64,000 bases of DNA from Novosphingobium guangzhouense (GTDB lineage: Bacteria; Pseudomonadota; Alphaproteobacteria; Sphingomonadales; Sphingomonadaceae). The position numbers and the translations under genes were made by a program. Below the pieces are notes generated by a model. That model was given only the letters and a program-made list of their open reading frames with translations. It had not been told where the DNA came from and ran no database searches. Each line of letters begins with the position of its first letter. Position 1 is the first letter of the stretch. The stretch is taken from assembly GCF_002896965.1 (NCBI RefSeq), contig NZ_LYMM01000062.1, positions 183,479 to 247,478 on the forward strand. Direction: 5' to 3'. Of the stretch, positions 44,344-52,322 are shown in pieces.

Positions 44344-44385
44344 AAAAAAGGCCGGGAAAAGCTTCGCGCTTTTTCCGGCCTTTTT
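44344..44385. terminator. Bidirectional terminator between AI-2E gene and der
   Basis: GGCCGGGAAAAGC (44350-44362) pairs with GCTTTTTCCGGCC (44368-44380), flanked by A6 and T5 runs. It ends both convergent genes. Confidence 0.92.
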
Positions 44386-44386
44386 G

Positions 44387-45766
44387 TCAGTCCTTCTTGA
44401 ACGGGTTCTTGGGACTGCGAAGATTCAGGCGGATCGGTACCGATTCGAAGCCCAGTTCGCGCCGCATCCCGTTGATGAGATAGCGCTTGTAGCTTTCGGG
44501 CAGCAGATCAAGCCGCGTACCGAAGACCACGAAGCCCGGCGGACGGGTCTTGGCCTGCGTGATGTAGCGCAGCTTGATTCGCTTGCCGCCCGGTGCCGGC
44601 GGCGGATTGGCAGCCAGTGCATCGTCGAACCAGCGGTTGAGCGCCGAAGTCGGCACGCGCTTGCTCCATGCCTCGCGGATGGAGAAGGCGGCGGAGATCA
44701 GGTCGTCCAGACCCTTGCCGGTGCGCGCGGACACCGCAAGCAGCGGCAGGCCGCGCACCTGCGCCAAACCATCGTCCAGCGCGCCGCGAATGCCGTTGAA
44801 CAGGCCCGAAGCATCCTCTGCCACGTCCCACTTGTTGATCGCGATCATCAGCGCGCGGCCTTCCTCCAGCACCTTGGAGGCGATCGTCAGATCCTGGTGC
44901 TCAAGCCCGCGCGTCGCGTCGAGCAGCAGCACCACCACTTCGGCAAAGTCGATCGCGTGGCGCGCATCGGCCACCGCAAGCCGTTCCAGCTTTTCGGTGA
45001 CGTTGGCGCGCTTGCGCATGCCTGCGGTGTCGATCAGGTGGACCTGCCGCACGTCGTCGGTCTTGGGGTCGGTCCATTCCCACTGGATCGTGATCGAATC
45101 ACGGGTAATGCCCGCTTCCGGCCCGGTCAGCAGGCGATCTTCACCCAGCAGCTTGTTGATCAGCGTGGACTTGCCCGCGTTCGGACGGCCGACGATCGCC
45201 AGCTTGAGCGGCGCTCGCAGGCGCGCTTCCTCATCCTCTTCTTCCGGGAACGGCTCTTCCTCGGGCTGCAGCGGATCAAGGATCGGCAGCAGCGATTCGA
45301 ACAGGTCGGCCATGCCCTCGCCATGCTCGGCCGAAATGCCGACCGGGTCGCCGAGGCCCAGCGAGTAGGCTTCGAGCAGACCGCCCTCGCCCGCGCGGCC
45401 TTCGGCCTTGTTGGCCAGCAGGATCACCGGCACAGGCGAGGCGCGCAGCCAGTTGCCGATCTCTTCGTCCAGCGGCGTTAGCCCCGAACGCGCATCGACG
45501 ACGAACAGCGCAACGTCCGCCGTTTCCAGCGCCGCTTCGGTCTGCTTGCGCATACGGCCGGGCAGCGTCTCGGCCTCGTCGTCCTCCCAACCGGCGGTGT
45601 CGACGATCTGGAATTTGAGGCCCAGCAGCTCTGCATCGCCGAAGCGACGGTCACGCGTGACGCCGGGCTGATCGTCCACGAGCGCCAGCTTCTTGCCGAC
45701 GAGTCGGTTGAACAGCGTGGACTTGCCGACGTTGGGTCGGCCGATAATGATGACTTGGGGAAGCAT
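44387..45766 (-). CDS. der: Ribosome biogenesis GTPase Der
   Basis: 459 residues. Two tandem GTPase domains: G1 motifs GRPNVGKST (residues 8-16) and GRPNAGKSTL, each with DTAG, and NKAEG and NKWDV as G4. A C-terminal KH-like domain ends RLNLRSPKNPFKKD. It is essential for 50S subunit assembly in bacteria. ATG 45766 starts the first G domain (MLPQVIIIGRPNVGKS); the frame is open 19 codons further upstream. Confidence 0.97.
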   Translation of the reverse strand: MLPQVIIIGRPNVGKSTLFNRLVGKKLALVDDQPGVTRDRRFGDAELLGLKFQIVDTAGWEDDEAETLPGRMRKQTEAALETADVALFVVDARSGLTPLDEEIGNWLRASPVPVILLANKAEGRAGEGGLLEAYSLGLGDPVGISAEHGEGMADLFESLLPILDPLQPEEEPFPEEEDEEARLRAPLKLAIVGRPNAGKSTLINKLLGEDRLLTGPEAGITRDSITIQWEWTDPKTDDVRQVHLIDTAGMRKRANVTEKLERLAVADARHAIDFAEVVVLLLDATRGLEHQDLTIASKVLEEGRALMIAINKWDVAEDASGLFNGIRGALDDGLAQVRGLPLLAVSARTGKGLDDLISAAFSIREAWSKRVPTSALNRWFDDALAANPPPAPGGKRIKLRYITQAKTRPPGFVVFGTRLDLLPESYKRYLINGMRRELGFESVPIRLNLRSPKNPFKKD

Positions 45767-45985
45767 GATCGCACCCGCTTGGGCATTTCCGGCGCTTTTG
45801 GCAAGCGTTGCGGTGATTCGCATGCGCAGGCGGCCGCAAAATACCGGGGTTGGCGTTAATTCTCATGCAATCGATTGTTGGTGTTTTTCAATCGATTTAC
45901 AGGAAAAGCACGGAACCTTTTCCTACCCGGCCGTTAACCAACCACCGAAGATGCACGTCAATCTTCTGAGGGCAAAACGGCGTTC

Positions 45986-46621
45986 ATGAGGGTTTACCGC
46001 AGAATCATAAGCTTGGCGCTTGCCGCCGCCTGCACGCTGCCGGGCGCGGCCGTGGCCGCCACGATCGTCGACGCCGACCGCGATGCCGGTTCCGCCGTCG
46101 ATGTATCGAAAATGCCAGGCCATCTGGAGTGCGTCCCTTATGCGCGCACGACTTCGGGCATCCAGATTTACGGCGATGCCTGGACCTGGTGGAGCCAGGC
46201 GAAGGGGCGCTACGCCACCGGTGCAAATCCGCGCGTCGGCGCGGTAATGGCGATCAAGCCGTTCAACAATTCGAAGCTTGGCCACGTTGCCACCGTCAGC
46301 CGAATCGTCGATTCGCGCACGGTGCTGCTCAGCCACGCCAACTGGTCGGTCCCCGGCGAGATCGAGCGCAATGTCACCGCGCTCGACGTGTCGCCGAACA
46401 ACGACTGGAGCCAGGTGCGCATCTGGTACGGCCCGGCGCGCAACCTCGGCACGACGCACTGGCCGGTCTCGGGCTTCATCTACAACGCAAAGCCCGGCGC
46501 CAAGCTGAAGGACGCCGCGCCCCAGCGCGAGACGACGCAAATCGCGTCGGCGCGCAAGGCGCCCAGCAAAAAGGGCCGCCGCAGCGACCCCATCGGCGAC
46601 ATCATCGCCGGAAATTTCTGA
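45986..46621 (+). CDS. Exported CHAP-domain protein
   Basis: 211 residues. A signal peptide ends TLPGAAVAATIV. The CHAP core has C49 (LECVPYART) and the catalytic His in KLGHVATVSRIVD, followed by HANWSVPGEI. CHAP proteins are Cys amidases or endopeptidases cleaving peptidoglycan, mostly in the periplasm. The C-terminus is basic and low-complexity (ARKAPSKKGRRSD). It stands alone between two terminators. Confidence 0.88.
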   Translation: MRVYRRIISLALAAACTLPGAAVAATIVDADRDAGSAVDVSKMPGHLECVPYARTTSGIQIYGDAWTWWSQAKGRYATGANPRVGAVMAIKPFNNSKLGHVATVSRIVDSRTVLLSHANWSVPGEIERNVTALDVSPNNDWSQVRIWYGPARNLGTTHWPVSGFIYNAKPGAKLKDAAPQRETTQIASARKAPSKKGRRSDPIGDIIAGNF

Positions 46622-46635
46622 ACCTCTCATCCCCC

Positions 46636-46676
46636 GAAAAAGCGCGCCTCACTTCACGTGACGGCGCGCTTTTTCG
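46636..46676. terminator. Bidirectional terminator
   Basis: AAAAAGCGCGCC pairs with GGCGCGCTTTTT around TCACTTCACGTGAC, which itself holds a short CAC/GTG pairing. It ends the CHAP gene and the convergent DUF3297 gene. Confidence 0.92.
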
Positions 46677-46687
46677 TTTCGGGCAGG

Positions 46688-47002
46688 TCAGTCCTTCTTG
46701 GCGACCGGCGGATTCTCGCCAAGGTCTTCGTACCATGCCTCGACCGGGCCCATCAGCTTGACGGTCAGCGGATTGCCCTTGCGGTCGAGCGTCTTGCCCG
46801 CCTGCACGCGCACCCAGCCTTCGGAAATGCAGTATTCCTCTACATTGGTGCGCACGGTGCCCTTGAAACGGATACCGACGCCACGCTGCAGCTTGTCCTG
46901 ATCGAAGAACGGGCTGCGCGGGTTGATCGCAAGATGATCGGGCGGCACGTCGGAACCGGAAGTGACGGGCGCGGATTCGGGCGTGTTGGTGTCTTCAGTC
47001 AT
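46688..47002 (-). CDS. DUF3297 family protein
   Basis: 104 residues. The conserved DUF3297 core is DVPPDHLAINPRSPFFDQDKL, GVGIRFKGTVRTNVEEYCISEGWVRV, LDRKGNPLTVKLMGPVEAWYED. A small cytoplasmic protein of unknown function in many proteobacteria. ATG 47002 matches the family start. Confidence 0.9.
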   Translation of the reverse strand: MTEDTNTPESAPVTSGSDVPPDHLAINPRSPFFDQDKLQRGVGIRFKGTVRTNVEEYCISEGWVRVQAGKTLDRKGNPLTVKLMGPVEAWYEDLGENPPVAKKD

Positions 47003-47080
47003 GCCGCAGCGATTTATCTTGCAATCACCGCTTGTCAATTCGATCCGGCCTGTCTAAAGGCGCGCTTCCGCTAACGGAGC

Positions 47081-47155
47081 GGGCGCGTAGCTCAGCGGTA
47101 GAGCACACCCTTCACACGGGTGGGGTCACAGGTTCAATCCCTGTCGCGCCCACCA
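47081..47155 (+). tRNA. tRNA-Val (anticodon CAC)
   Basis: 75 nt with encoded CCA. Acceptor GGGCGCG/CGCGCCC, D arm GCTCAGCGGTAGAGC, anticodon loop TTCACAC, T arm CAGGTTCAATCCCTG. A 7-bp hairpin (CATCCTC/GAGGATG) follows directly at 47153-47170. Confidence 0.97.
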
Positions 47156-47210
47156 TCCTCTCAGGAGGATGGCGGCCTGGTCAAGCGACTTTCCCTTGCA
47201 TCGCAGAAAC

Positions 47211-47375
47211 TTATTGCGGCCCCAGCAGGCGCCACTGCTTTGGTGCGATGCGATAGACTTCAGCGCCGCACCCCTCGCACTTGCCCACATAATGCACACC
47301 GTCCCAAGTTACCTTGTGACGGTCGGCCCGGTGCTTGTTGACGGAACAGAGAAGCGCTTGCGGTAGAATGGACAT
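47211..47375 (-). CDS. Small zinc-ribbon-like protein
   Basis: 54 residues: starts MSILPQALLC and has C10, then C33-x2-C36 in GKCEGCGAEVY, with H15, H20 and H28 between. The C-terminus is APKQWRLLGPQ. The Cys spacing and the WDGVHYVG segment suggest a compact zinc ribbon. ATG 47375 has only a weak upstream AGG. I do not recognise a named family; composition and codon use match the surrounding genes. It lies divergent from serS and downstream of tRNA-Val. Confidence 0.7.
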   Translation of the reverse strand: MSILPQALLCSVNKHRADRHKVTWDGVHYVGKCEGCGAEVYRIAPKQWRLLGPQ

Positions 47376-47552
47376 GCGCGCCTGACGCCATTTTCCAGAT
47401 GAACGGCCGGTTACAGATTTTGCTTACCGCGACGACCGGATGACGGCATGCGATCGGCAGGCGGCAAGTGCTGCATTTCGCGTCCACATCCGCGACATTT
47501 GCCGGTCCACGTCTTGCGGGCGCAACGCCTGCGCGGCATAGGCTCTGGCACT

Positions 47553-48833
47553 ATGCACGACATCCGCCAGATCCGCGAAAATCCCGCAGCCTTCGACGCC
47601 GGCCTTGCCCGCCGGGGCGTTGCGCCCGTCTCCGCCAGCCTCGTCGCTCTGGACGAGCAGCGCCGCGCCGTCGCGACGCGCATGCAGGAAGGCCAGAACC
47701 GCCGCAACGAAGCCTCCAAGGCGATCGGCAAGGCCATGGGTTCGGGCGACACCGCCACCGCCGAAGCGCTCAAGGCCGAAGTCGCCACGCTGAAGGACAC
47801 CCTCCCCGCGCTTGAAGCGGAGGAGAAGGAGCTTTCCGCACAGTTGCTGGACGCGCTGGCCGGCCTGCCCAACATCCCGGTGGACGAAGTGCCGGACGGC
47901 GAAGACGAATCGCAGAACGTCGAAGTCACGCGCTGGGGCGCGCCGCGCGAATTCACCTTCACGCCTAAAGAACACGCCGATCTTGGCCCCGTACTCGGCC
48001 TTGATTTCGAAACGGGCGCCAAGCTTTCCGGCGCGCGCTTCACGTTCCTCAAGGGCCAGATGGCGCGCCTGCACCGGGCGCTGGCGCAGTTCATGCTCGA
48101 TACGCAGACTGCGACGAACGGCTATATGGAATGCGCCGTGCCGCTGCTGGTGAAGGACGATGCCGTATACGGCACCGGCCAGCTCCCCAAATTTTCCGAG
48201 GATCTGTTCAGGACGACCGACGGCCGCTGGCTTATCCCGACCGCCGAAGTGTCGCTGACCAACGCCGTATCGGGCGACATCCTCGACCCTGCGCAACTGC
48301 CGCTGCGCATGACCGCGCTGACCCCCTGCTTCCGTTCGGAAGCGGGCGCGGCCGGGCGCGACACGCGCGGTTTCATCCGCCAGCACCAGTTCGAAAAGGT
48401 CGAACTGGTCACGATCGCCAAACCGGAAGAGAGCGAGGCCGAGCACGAACGCATGGTCGCCGCTGCCGAAAGCATCCTGCAGGCGCTGGAACTGCCTTAT
48501 CGCAAGGTGCTGCTCTGCGCGGGCGACATGGGCGCGACGGCACGCAAGACCTTCGACCTCGAAGTGTGGCTGCCGGGCCAGCAGGCCTACCGGGAGATCA
48601 GCTCGATCTCCAACTGCGGCGACTATCAGGCCCGCCGGATGAACGCGCGCTACAAGCCGGAAGGTTCGAAGAAGACCGAGTTCGTCCACACGCTTAACGG
48701 TTCGGGCCTCGCGGTCGGCCGCACGCTGGTCGCGGTGCTGGAGAACTACCAGCAGGAAGACGGCTCGGTTCTGGTGCCCGACGCTCTCAAGCCGTGGATG
48801 GGCGGGATCGAAAAGCTGGAAGTTCCGGCCTGA
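47553..48833 (+). CDS. serS: Serine--tRNA ligase
   Basis: 426 residues. The N-terminal coiled-coil arm (residues 1 to about 110) precedes the class II core: motif 2 LTPCFRSEAGAAGRDTRGFIRQHQF-type sequence and motif 3 ending NGSGLAVGRTLVAVLENYQ. IPTAEVSLTN is the serine-site segment. ATG 47553 starts MHDIRQIRENPAAF, the typical SerRS beginning. It is the first gene of a run with surE, an nlpD-like gene and a channel. Confidence 0.97.
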   Translation: MHDIRQIRENPAAFDAGLARRGVAPVSASLVALDEQRRAVATRMQEGQNRRNEASKAIGKAMGSGDTATAEALKAEVATLKDTLPALEAEEKELSAQLLDALAGLPNIPVDEVPDGEDESQNVEVTRWGAPREFTFTPKEHADLGPVLGLDFETGAKLSGARFTFLKGQMARLHRALAQFMLDTQTATNGYMECAVPLLVKDDAVYGTGQLPKFSEDLFRTTDGRWLIPTAEVSLTNAVSGDILDPAQLPLRMTALTPCFRSEAGAAGRDTRGFIRQHQFEKVELVTIAKPEESEAEHERMVAAAESILQALELPYRKVLLCAGDMGATARKTFDLEVWLPGQQAYREISSISNCGDYQARRMNARYKPEGSKKTEFVHTLNGSGLAVGRTLVAVLENYQQEDGSVLVPDALKPWMGGIEKLEVPA

Positions 48834-48901
48834 GGCCCTGCCCGTCGAAGAACAGGGAATTTAGCGCGACGGCTGCGCGCAATATGGTTAAAGGCATGAA
48901 T

Positions 48902-49663
48902 ATGCGTATTCTCCTCACGAACGATGACGGCATCAACGCCCCCGGCCTCTACGTGCTGGAGAAGATCGCCGCGCAGCTTTCCGATGACATCTGGATCTGC
49001 GCGCCCAGCGAGGAACAGTCCGGCGCCGGTCACTCGCTGACGCTGACCCGCCCGGTGCGGATGCGCCAGCATGCCGAAAAGCGCTTCTCGGTCACGGGCA
49101 CGCCCACCGATTCGGTGACGATGGGGCTGCGCAAGGCCCTGCCCGGACCGCCCGACCTGATCCTGTCCGGCGTCAATCGCGGCGCCAACCTTGGCGATGA
49201 CGTGACCTATTCGGGCACCGTTTCGGCCGCGCTGGAAGGCGCGCTGGCGGGCATCCGCTCGATCGCGCTGAGCCAGGTTCCCTCGCGCGAGGATCTGGGC
49301 GACGGGGTAGACTTCGCCGCCGCCGAAGCCTGGGGCGCCAAAGTGCTGCGCCCGCTGCTTGACCAGCCCTTCGCGCCGCGCACTCTGGTCAACGTCAACT
49401 TCCCGGCCCTGCCTGCCGATGCGGTGAAGGGTATCCGCGTGGTCCGTCAGGGCTTCCACGACTATGCCCGCGGATCGGTGGTCGAAGGCCGCGATCCGCG
49501 CGGCTTCCCGTATTACTGGTTCGGTCTGCACGGGATCGAGCACACGCCGGGCCACAATACCGACCTTGAGGCGATCGCCGAAGGCTACGTCGCGGTAACT
49601 CCGCTTCAGCTGGACCTGACGCACGACGCTTCCCTGCAGGCGCTGGCGCAGCGTTTCGCCTGA
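48902..49663 (+). CDS. surE: 5'/3'-nucleotidase SurE
   Basis: 253 residues starting MRILLTNDDGINAPGL, which holds the metal-binding NDD. The other motifs SGAGHSLTLTRPVR and LILSGVNRGANLGDDVTYSGTVSAALEG are intact. It is a divalent-metal nucleoside monophosphatase. AAAGG lies 8 bases before ATG 48902; ATG 48884 and 48896 are also in frame. Its stop overlaps the next ATG in TGATG. Confidence 0.96.
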   Translation: MRILLTNDDGINAPGLYVLEKIAAQLSDDIWICAPSEEQSGAGHSLTLTRPVRMRQHAEKRFSVTGTPTDSVTMGLRKALPGPPDLILSGVNRGANLGDDVTYSGTVSAALEGALAGIRSIALSQVPSREDLGDGVDFAAAEAWGAKVLRPLLDQPFAPRTLVNVNFPALPADAVKGIRVVRQGFHDYARGSVVEGRDPRGFPYYWFGLHGIEHTPGHNTDLEAIAEGYVAVTPLQLDLTHDASLQALAQRFA

Positions 49664-50766
49664 TGAAGCGCGCGCTCTTCCTTGTTGCCGCGCTGGCGGG
49701 CGCTCCGGCCCACGCCGCCCCTGTCGGGGAAGAGACGGTCCACGTCGTCACCTCGGGAGAGACGCTGAACGGCATTGCCAACCGCGCGGGCGTTTCCGCC
49801 GGCGCGATCGTCAAGGCCAACGCACTCAAGGAACCTTATGTCGTGCGCGTCGGCCAGAAGCTGACGATCCCGCGTGACGGAACGCGTCTCAGGCCGCCCG
49901 AAAGCGACAAGGCGCAAGTCGCCCGCAGCGCGGATACCGCTGCGCCGACCGCGAAGAAGGTGGCCACCGCTGCCCGCGTGATCGAAGCGCGCACTCCACC
50001 TGTCCCCGGCGCGCCGGAGTACGAAACCGAACACCTCGTCGCCACGGGCGAAACGCTGGGCGGCATCGCCGCGCGCGCCAAAGTGCCGCGCGTCCTCATC
50101 GCCGAGGCCAACGGCCTGCAGCCGCCCTTCGCCGTGCGTGTCGGCCAGAAGCTGAAGATCCCGCGCACCGGCCGCCATCTGGTGAAGGCCGGGGAGACGG
50201 GCTTCTCGATCTCGATGGATACGGCAGTGCCGTGGGAACAGATCGCGCTGGCCAACAACCTCGATCCCGCAGCAGCGGTGAAGCCGGGGCAGAGCCTGCT
50301 GATCCCCACGCTGATCGAACCTGCAGGCGGTGGCGCCAGAACCGTCGTTCAGGCGCCAAGGCCCTCACCAGTGAAGCCCTCCGCCTCCACCGCCCGGTTC
50401 GCATGGCCGCTGAGCGGCGCCGTGCGGCGCGGCTATGCCACGGGATCGAACTATCACGACGGCATCGATATCCCCGCCGCCAAGGGTACGATGGTGCGCG
50501 CTGCCGGTGCCGGAACCGTCAAGTTCGCCGGTCAGGAAAAGGATCAGTTCGGCAACCTTGTGGTCATCGACCACGGCGATGGCTGGTACACCGCCTATGG
50601 CTTCCTCAGCCGCGTGACGGTCAAGGAAGGCGCGCAGGTCGCCGCGGGTGAACGCGTGGGTCTGGTGGGCGACACCGGGCTTGCCAAGGGCAGCGAACTG
50701 CACTTCGAAGTGCGGCAGGATGGTCAGCCGGTCGATCCGCTCGGCCAGTTGCCCAAGGTTCCGTGA
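49663..50766 (+). CDS. LysM/M23 protein with degenerate peptidase site (NlpD/EnvC-like)
   Basis: 367 residues. A signal peptide ends APAHAAP. Three LysM motifs start near residues 26, 123 and 171. The M23 domain (about 246-360) keeps H265 and D269 (YHDGIDI) and H347 (LHFEVR), but the catalytic His of the YxH motif is F314 (AYGFLS) and the first His of the HxH pair is E345. It is therefore probably not a peptidase but an amidase activator, as for E. coli NlpD and EnvC. The surE-nlpD linkage is conserved in many proteobacteria. Confidence 0.88.
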   Translation: MKRALFLVAALAGAPAHAAPVGEETVHVVTSGETLNGIANRAGVSAGAIVKANALKEPYVVRVGQKLTIPRDGTRLRPPESDKAQVARSADTAAPTAKKVATAARVIEARTPPVPGAPEYETEHLVATGETLGGIAARAKVPRVLIAEANGLQPPFAVRVGQKLKIPRTGRHLVKAGETGFSISMDTAVPWEQIALANNLDPAAAVKPGQSLLIPTLIEPAGGGARTVVQAPRPSPVKPSASTARFAWPLSGAVRRGYATGSNYHDGIDIPAAKGTMVRAAGAGTVKFAGQEKDQFGNLVVIDHGDGWYTAYGFLSRVTVKEGAQVAAGERVGLVGDTGLAKGSELHFEVRQDGQPVDPLGQLPKVP

Positions 50767-51788
50767 AGCAGGCCCTCCGGCCCCAAAAGCTTGCAAAGCC
50801 GCTCAAACGGGCGGTGGACCTGCCGGTATGGGCCGACCTTGGGCTGCGGCTTGGCGGGGCATTCGCACTGGTGATGTTCGTGGTACTGGTCCACTGGATC
50901 GACCGCGACGGCCTGAAAGACACGCACGACGGCACCGTCAGTTTCCTCGACGTGTTCTATTTCACGATGATCTCGATCACCACGACGGGCTTTGGCGATA
51001 TTGCCCCCGTCAGCGACAAGTCGCGGCTGATCGAGGCGGTCATCGTCACGCCGATCCGGTTCGCGGTGATCTTCATCTTCGTGGGCACCGCATACAACTA
51101 TTTCATCAGGCATAGCTGGGAGAGCTGGCGCATGAAGCGCATCCAGGAGCGCCTGTCCGACCATGTCGTCGTGCTGGGCTACGGCGTCAGCGGTTCGGAG
51201 GCCGTGCAGGAACTGATCGCGCGCGGGATGGACCCGGCGTGCATCGTCGTCATCGATCCATCGTCCGCACGGTTACGCCTTGCCGAACGGCAAGGCTGCA
51301 ACGTGCTGGAAGGTGATGCTACCCGCGATGAAACGCTGAACGCCGTGCGTGTCGATGCGGCGCGCACGATCCTGGTGTCTGCCGGACGGGACGATACCTC
51401 GATCCTGATCGTGCTCACCGCCCGCCATCTGGCGCCGGGCGTGCCGATCACCGTGGTGGTGCGCGCGGACGACAACGAGCTGCTGGCGCGGCAGGCCGGG
51501 GCGGACAACGTGATCAACCCGGTGCGCTTCACCGGCCGCCTGCTCGCCGGGTCGGCCGAAGGACAGCATATCGCCGAATACATGTCCGACCTCGCCTCGG
51601 TAGACGGGCGCGTGCAGTTGGTCGAGCGCCCGGTAAGGCCGGAGGAAATCGGCAAGCCGCTGGATCAGCTCACCACCGGCAAGGGCGTGCGCATCTATCG
51701 CGGCGAACAGTGCATCGGCTTCTGGGAACCCGGCGCCGCCATGCTGGAGGCCGGCGACGTGATCGTGGAAATCGCGGTCACGCCGTAA
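50763..51788 (+). CDS. Two-TM potassium channel with RCK domains
   Basis: 341 residues from GTG 50763, overlapping the previous stop. Two membrane helices (residues 25-45, 88-110) flank a pore loop with the filter TTTGFGD (73-79), followed by a Rossmann-type RCK_N/TrkA-N domain (VVVLGYGVSGSEAVQELIARG) and an RCK_C domain (VRIYRGEQCIGFWEPGAAML). By family it is a ligand-gated K+ channel of the inner membrane. The filter GFGD, rather than GYGD, is an accepted variant. Confidence 0.9.
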   Translation: MKQALRPQKLAKPLKRAVDLPVWADLGLRLGGAFALVMFVVLVHWIDRDGLKDTHDGTVSFLDVFYFTMISITTTGFGDIAPVSDKSRLIEAVIVTPIRFAVIFIFVGTAYNYFIRHSWESWRMKRIQERLSDHVVVLGYGVSGSEAVQELIARGMDPACIVVIDPSSARLRLAERQGCNVLEGDATRDETLNAVRVDAARTILVSAGRDDTSILIVLTARHLAPGVPITVVVRADDNELLARQAGADNVINPVRFTGRLLAGSAEGQHIAEYMSDLASVDGRVQLVERPVRPEEIGKPLDQLTTGKGVRIYRGEQCIGFWEPGAAMLEAGDVIVEIAVTP

Positions 51789-51801
51789 GTTCGGGGGGCG
51801 C

Positions 51802-52194
51802 TCAGCCCATCAGCCAGAACACCAGCCCCATCGACAGATAAGCAACCAGCCAGAACGCGCAGTCCATCACCCGCTTCACCGGCTCTGTCCGGTTGCGCGA
51901 ATGGGTCAGCCACACGGCCGGCATCACGAAAGCGATGGCAAGCCCGCCGCTCTGCATGAAATAGAGCCAGGGTTTGGCCGTCAGTGTTTCCGTTCCGATC
52001 CGGGCGAGCGCGTGCCCCAGCATGGCGGCGCCGATAAGGAAGACGACGACCACGGTGACGTAATTGCCCGCGCGTTCGGACTTGCCGGGAACGATCGTGC
52101 GTCCGTCACGGAACGGCGGGCCGTTCCATGCAAACCCCACCAGTACCGCTAGCGCCGCTGCCAGCACCACCGCCAGCCAGTTCACCGGACCCAT
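51802..52194 (-). CDS. DUF1761 family membrane protein
   Basis: 130 residues with four hydrophobic helices, starting MGPVNWLAVVLAAALAVLVGFAWNGPPF, the DUF1761 opening, and ending AYLSMGLVFWLMG. Function unknown. It is convergent with the K+ channel gene and divergent from rimO. Confidence 0.8.
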   Translation of the reverse strand: MGPVNWLAVVLAAALAVLVGFAWNGPPFRDGRTIVPGKSERAGNYVTVVVVFLIGAAMLGHALARIGTETLTAKPWLYFMQSGGLAIAFVMPAVWLTHSRNRTEPVKRVMDCAFWLVAYLSMGLVFWLMG

Positions 52195-52222
52195 CGTACA
52201 ATCTCCTCAATCCGCCCCTTCT

Positions 52223-52304
52223 CTTGCAGGCCCCGCACACTTGTGCAAGTTTTGCGAATCATCCGCAAAATTCGTTTTTCGTGACTCGCAGCGCATTTGC
52301 GAGT
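52223..52304. promoter_or_regulatory. Cluster of dyads upstream of rimO
   Basis: Three inverted repeats in 82 bp: CTTGCA/TGCAAG (52223-52249) containing ACTTG-TG-CAAGT; TTTTGCG-7-CGCAAAA (52250-52270), with core TGCGAAT like alphaproteobacterial Fur sites; and ACTCGCA-7-TGCGAGT (52284-52304). The last two both have 7-bp arms and a 7-bp spacer. They lie between the DUF1761 start and the rimO start and probably hold the control region of one or both. Confidence 0.5.
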
Positions 52305-52322
52305 ATCGGGCGCGCCAATCCC

